A stretch of 8,128 nt of DNA from Flavobacterium sp. (lineage in GTDB: Bacteria; Bacteroidota; Bacteroidia; Flavobacteriales; Flavobacteriaceae). The first letter of the stretch is position 1. Every line of letters begins with the position of its first letter. Location: contig JAHEBK010000067.1 of assembly GCA_024642295.1 (NCBI GenBank), positions 1 to 8,128 on the forward strand, written 5' to 3'. The translations under genes and the position numbers were made by a program. This document shows positions 5,794 to 8,128 of the stretch, in pieces. The notes beneath the pieces were generated by a model. It had not been told where the DNA came from. It did not search any database and worked only from the letters and a program-made list of their open reading frames with translations.

Positions 5794-6329
5794 TCAAAAA
5801 TAGCATTAAGAGTTACCAATACGTTTTTAGATATTTTGTCACGAACCAAAAAGGGTATTTCAATATCAAAATCATCGGTATTTAGTAAAAACTCTGAATG
5901 GAGTTCAATTCCTTTTTCGGTTTGTTGAATTATTCCTGTGACAGTAATGTTTTTTGATTTTCCATGAATTGTTATTCTCCCTTTGATGGTATGTTTTTTT
6001 GGTGTATTGGTTAATATCTTTAGTTCAAACGTTTCTATTAAACCTTTAAAGTAGGCTTTTGGGTGGCGTTTTGTCTCAAGATAATAGTCATTAAAATGTT
6101 CCTCCATTAGGCTTCTTTCAAACCGAAAACTTTTCATAGGAATTTCAAAGAAAATATAACCTCTTTTTGTATTTAATGAGCCACTAGGGTTTTTATTTAT
6201 AGCCGCAACAGGTTCAAAAATAGGTACCGATGCTTCAAATGAAACCATAGCATTCTTGACTGTCATTATTCTTTGTGAATAGGTGGCAGAAACTATTAAA
6301 AAGAAAAAAAGGAGTACTGAATTTTTCAT
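5790..6329 (-). CDS. Secreted YceI-family protein (copy 2)
   Basis: From the ATG at 6329 this is 179 residues, with a signal peptide ending SATYSQ (about 14-19). It repeats the layout of copy 1: MVSFEASVPIFEP (28-40), SFRFERSLMEEHFNDYYLET (67-86), PKAYFKG (90-96), IKGRITIHGKSKNI (115-128), HSEFLLNTDDFDIEIP (144-159). It is a clear paralogue with a diverged loop between the SVP motif and FRF. The in-frame ATG 22 codons upstream is rejected because it places a non-signal sequence before the real signal peptide and would start inside the hairpin at 6388-6423. It is transcribed toward the DUF5777 gene, and the stop codons overlap within TTAA at 5790-5793. It is probably transcribed alone, from its own promoter after that hairpin. 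Confidence 0.9.
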   Translation of the reverse strand: MKNSVLLFFFLIVSATYSQRIMTVKNAMVSFEASVPIFEPVAAINKNPSGSLNTKRGYIFFEIPMKSFRFERSLMEEHFNDYYLETKRHPKAYFKGLIETFELKILTNTPKKHTIKGRITIHGKSKNITVTGIIQQTEKGIELHSEFLLNTDDFDIEIPFLVRDKISKNVLVTLNAIFD

Positions 6330-6353
6330 AATTGAAAAATTTTGAAGGTCTCT

Positions 6354-6361
6354 TAAAGTTA
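6354..6361 (-). promoter_or_regulatory. Possible -7 box for YceI copy 2
   Basis: On the minus strand the bases read TAACTTTA, seven of eight positions of TAnnTTTG if the last G is relaxed. A TTTTTG lies 23 bases further upstream as a possible -33 element. The expected leader to the ATG at 6329 is about 20 bases. The match is imperfect and the region AT-rich, so this is tentative. Confidence 0.3.
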
Positions 6362-6387
6362 CAATATTTTTAGGAAAATAGAAACAA

Positions 6388-6423
6388 AAAAACAACTAAA
6401 AATCGCAATCTTCAGTTGTTTTT
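6388..6423 (-). terminator. Hairpin terminator, probably for rmuC
   Basis: AAAAACAACT (6388-6397) and AGTTGTTTTT (6414-6423) form a perfect 10-bp stem with a 16-base loop. Read leftward the stem ends in a T-run of eight bases, as an intrinsic terminator needs. It lies about 170 bases after the rmuC stop and immediately before the promoter region of YceI copy 2, so it separates the two leftward units. Because the arms begin and end in A/T runs it could also act rightward. The stem is AT-rich and only moderately stable. Confidence 0.6.
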
Positions 6424-6437
6424 ACTTTAAGAAAAGG

Positions 6438-6561
6438 AAACAGATTAATTTATCCTTGATTACGTATTGGGAACAGAGATAACAGAAATTTAACGGATAC
6501 ACACAGATTCTTAAATTTTTTATAGCATAAAATCTTTGGAAATCTACAATATCTGCATGAA
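6438..6561. repeat. Degenerate CAGATT / AATCTG intergenic repeat stretch
   Basis: The gap between rmuC and the hairpin has no credible gene. It contains degenerate short units: AACAGATT, AACAGAGAT, AACAGAAAT and CACAGATT on the left (6438-6509), then units in the opposite orientation, AAATCTTTGG, AAATCTAC and ATATCTGC (6530-6555). The two halves therefore face each other. Similar decayed strings occur between genes in many Bacteroidota genomes, as far as I recall. An open frame across it (6422-6619, minus) is made of such repeats and is not called as a gene. Confidence 0.4.
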
Positions 6562-6593
6562 AAAAATAAAAAAATCCAATGCGAATTTTGAGT

Positions 6594-7967
6594 TTAGTTA
6601 ATAATCTGCTTGGGGTCATTTTGTGCTGCTCTAGCTAAAATGTTTTCTGGAAGCGCTTTTTTAGCTTTGGCGCCCATCTTTTTTAGTTTTTCAACACTGG
6701 TGATGAGGTTTCCTTTTCCGTCAACCAGTTTGTTCATAGCACCGTTGTATTCCGATTTTGTTTCTTCTAGTTTTTTGCCAATTTTGATTAAATCAGCAAC
6801 AAAACCTTCAAATTTATCATAAAGTGCCCCTGCTTGACGTGCAATTTCAAAGGCATTTTCTTGCTGTTTTTGGTTCGTCCACATGCTGTCAATAGTGCGT
6901 AAAGTAGCCAATAAAGTGGCCGGAGTTACAATAACAATGTTTTTCTCAAAGGCTTTGTTGTACAAACTGGTATCTTCGTTTAGTGCTATGGCAAAAGCAG
7001 GTTCAATGGGGATGAATAGCAAAACAAAATCAGGGCTTTCAATTTGGTACAAATCCTGATAGTTTTTGTTACCAAGTTGTTCAACATGACGTTTAATTGA
7101 GTTGGTATGTTCTTTAAGATAACTCGTTCTTAATTCGTCATCTTCTTCATTGATGTATTTTTCATAAGCTGTTAGTGAAACTTTAGAATCGACTACCATT
7201 TTTTTACCATCAGGCAAATTGATGACAACATCAGGAAATACTCGATTTCCTTCTTCAGTTGTAAAGCTTTGTTGTACCTCGTATTCACGACCTTTTTCTA
7301 ATCCTGATTTTTCTAGGACACGTTCCAGAACCAATTCACCCCAGTTTCCTTGCATTTTACTATCGCCTTTCAATGCTTTGGTTAAGTTAAGTGTTTCCTT
7401 GCTCATTTGAAGGTTCATTTCACGAAGTCCTAAAATTTGTTGGCGTAAAGCGGCATGGTAATCAATGCTTTCTTTATGAGTATCTTCGACTTTTTTCTCA
7501 AATAACTGAATTTTATCTTGTAAAGGTGTCAAGATATTTTTCATGTTCTCTTTGTTTTGCTCCGTGAACTTATTGGATTTCTCTTCCAAGATTTTATTGG
7601 CGAGATTCTCAAATTCTTTGGTGAATTTTTCCTGTAGTTTTTCGACTTCTTCTTTTTGTTCTTTGTTGCGCTCCCAAAGATTTTCAAAATCCACTTCTTT
7701 TTTCGAAAGTTGGATTGCTAAACTGTCTTTTTCATTCCGAATCAATTCTTTCTCCGCTTGGTTGTTTTCAAGTTGTTTTTCGAAAGCTGCTTTTTCGTTT
7801 AAAAATTGTTCTTTTAATTGAGATAGCTGACTATTAAGACCGTTTAGTTTTTCCTCCAAACCACTTTTGTCCGCTTGAAAACGTGCTGATAAAAGCATTT
7901 TACCCATCATAAAACCAAGAGCAAGCGCAACAATGAAAATCAACAAAAAAGAAAATAGTGTAGGCAT
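6594..7967 (-). CDS. rmuC: DNA recombination protein RmuC
   Basis: From the ATG at 7967 the protein is 457 residues, a usual RmuC length. It has an N-terminal membrane helix (about 4-22), a long charged coiled coil (roughly 30-165), then the RmuC domain. That domain shows MQGNWGELVLERVLEKSGL (205-223), FPDVVINLPDGKKMVVDSKVSL (split over 244-265), LFIPIEPAFAIAL (317-329) and VTPATLLATLRTI (347-359). The D246...D260-S-K262 arrangement resembles a PD-(D/E)xK nuclease core. In E. coli RmuC limits inversions at short inverted repeats; the biochemical activity is little known. An upstream in-frame ATG near 8114 is rejected because it would translate the GC-rich tandem repeat as a six-residue repeat (VYGxGR). 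No clear TAnnTTTG box precedes the gene; TACTTTTA-like strings lie shortly upstream. It appears to be a single-gene unit. Confidence 0.92.
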   Translation of the reverse strand: MPTLFSFLLIFIVALALGFMMGKMLLSARFQADKSGLEEKLNGLNSQLSQLKEQFLNEKAAFEKQLENNQAEKELIRNEKDSLAIQLSKKEVDFENLWERNKEQKEEVEKLQEKFTKEFENLANKILEEKSNKFTEQNKENMKNILTPLQDKIQLFEKKVEDTHKESIDYHAALRQQILGLREMNLQMSKETLNLTKALKGDSKMQGNWGELVLERVLEKSGLEKGREYEVQQSFTTEEGNRVFPDVVINLPDGKKMVVDSKVSLTAYEKYINEEDDELRTSYLKEHTNSIKRHVEQLGNKNYQDLYQIESPDFVLLFIPIEPAFAIALNEDTSLYNKAFEKNIVIVTPATLLATLRTIDSMWTNQKQQENAFEIARQAGALYDKFEGFVADLIKIGKKLEETKSEYNGAMNKLVDGKGNLITSVEKLKKMGAKAKKALPENILARAAQNDPKQIIN

Positions 7968-8052
7968 AGAAGTATCGTTTTTTATAAAAAGTAAAAGTAA
8001 GAATAAAATGTGCGGATGTACAGATGAGTTGTGATTTTTTTTGAATACGTAG

Positions 8053-8072
8053 GGACAGGTCGCGACCTGTCC
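8053..8072. repeat. Perfect 20-bp GC-rich palindrome
   Basis: GGACAGGTCG is followed directly by its exact reverse complement CGACCTGTCC, with no spacer. With one mismatch the symmetry extends outward to GTAG on the left and GTAC on the right (8049-8076). The element is sharply richer in G and C than the surrounding DNA, lies about 85 bases upstream of rmuC, and looks like a REP-like dispersed intergenic repeat rather than a promoter operator. No transposase gene is in the window. Confidence 0.8.
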
Positions 8073-8128
8073 GTACACGCGCCCCAATCCGTACACGCGC
8101 CCATGTCCGTACACACGTCTCAGTCCGT
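8071..8128. repeat. 18-bp GC-rich tandem repeat, running off the window
   Basis: Three units, 8071-8088, 8089-8106 and 8107-8124, each begin CCGTACAC, and a fourth begins with CCGT at the edge. The first two share CCGTACACGCGCCC and the third has diverged (CCGTACACACGTCTCAGT). The first unit starts inside the right arm of the neighbouring palindrome, so the two are parts of one composite element. The total copy number is unknown. Confidence 0.85.

Noticed and set aside
6422..6619. 65-residue minus-strand open frame between rmuC and the hairpin
   Set aside because: It overlaps the rmuC C-terminus in another frame, and the rest is translated from the degenerate CAGATT/AATCTG stretch. It has no domain, signal or plausible start context.
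6610..6822. 70-residue plus-strand open frame
   Set aside because: It is antisense to the C-terminal part of RmuC and has no independent support; the 7219-7410 plus frame was dropped for the same reason.
7543..7821. Serine/phenylalanine-rich 92-residue plus-strand open frame
   Set aside because: It is the complement of the Lys/Glu-rich coiled coil of RmuC, which commonly gives Ser/Phe-rich shadow frames.
8071..8128. CRISPR array
   Set aside because: The period is only 18 bases with no separate unique spacers; units are adjacent and diverge from each other, so this is a simple tandem repeat.

Overview
The window looks like a chromosomal segment from a member of the Bacteroidota, most likely Flavobacterium or a close relative. 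The sequence is strongly AT-rich and genes start without clear Shine-Dalgarno motifs. Promoter-like boxes fit the Bacteroidota form TAnnTTTG. The families present (DUF2805/TIGR03643, DUF5777 beta-barrel, YceI with a flavobacterial signature, tRNA_anti-like OB-fold) are typical of that phylum. No tRNA, rRNA, CRISPR array, phage gene or transposase gene was seen.

Region 1 (1-3471) is a divergent regulatory unit. Reading leftward are four tightly overlapping genes: a TetR-like regulator, an ABC1/UbiB-type atypical kinase, a small DUF2805 protein and the start of a short-chain dehydrogenase cut by the window edge. Reading rightward is a TIGR01777-type NAD(P)-binding oxidoreductase. Between them lies a perfect inverted repeat, TGTTTAAC-N14-GTTAAACA. 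It is placed so that a bound regulator could cover the TetR promoter and the -33 region of the opposite promoter. From memory, DUF2805, SDR and TIGR01777 genes often sit near cryptochrome/photolyase genes in other bacteria, so this may be the edge of a light or membrane-stress cluster. The window itself contains no photolyase.

Region 2 (3480-6329) is a cell-envelope gene group. It holds two paralogous secreted YceI proteins, a small lipoprotein with one CxxCH haem site, a membrane-anchored OB-fold protein and a DUF5777 outer-membrane beta-barrel. The cytochrome and first YceI read leftward, the OB-fold and barrel genes read rightward from the same intergenic region, and the second YceI converges on the barrel gene with overlapping stop codons. 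All five products carry export or anchor signals. Together they suggest an envelope module that handles a lipid- or quinone-like molecule, or electrons; that function is inference.

Region 3 (6330-8128) holds rmuC, encoding a membrane-anchored coiled-coil protein of the DNA recombination RmuC family, with a hairpin terminator downstream. A degenerate CAGATT/AATCTG-rich intergenic stretch follows rmuC. Upstream of rmuC, at the window's right edge, is a GC-rich repeat block: a perfect 20-bp palindrome joined to an 18-bp tandem repeat that runs off the end.
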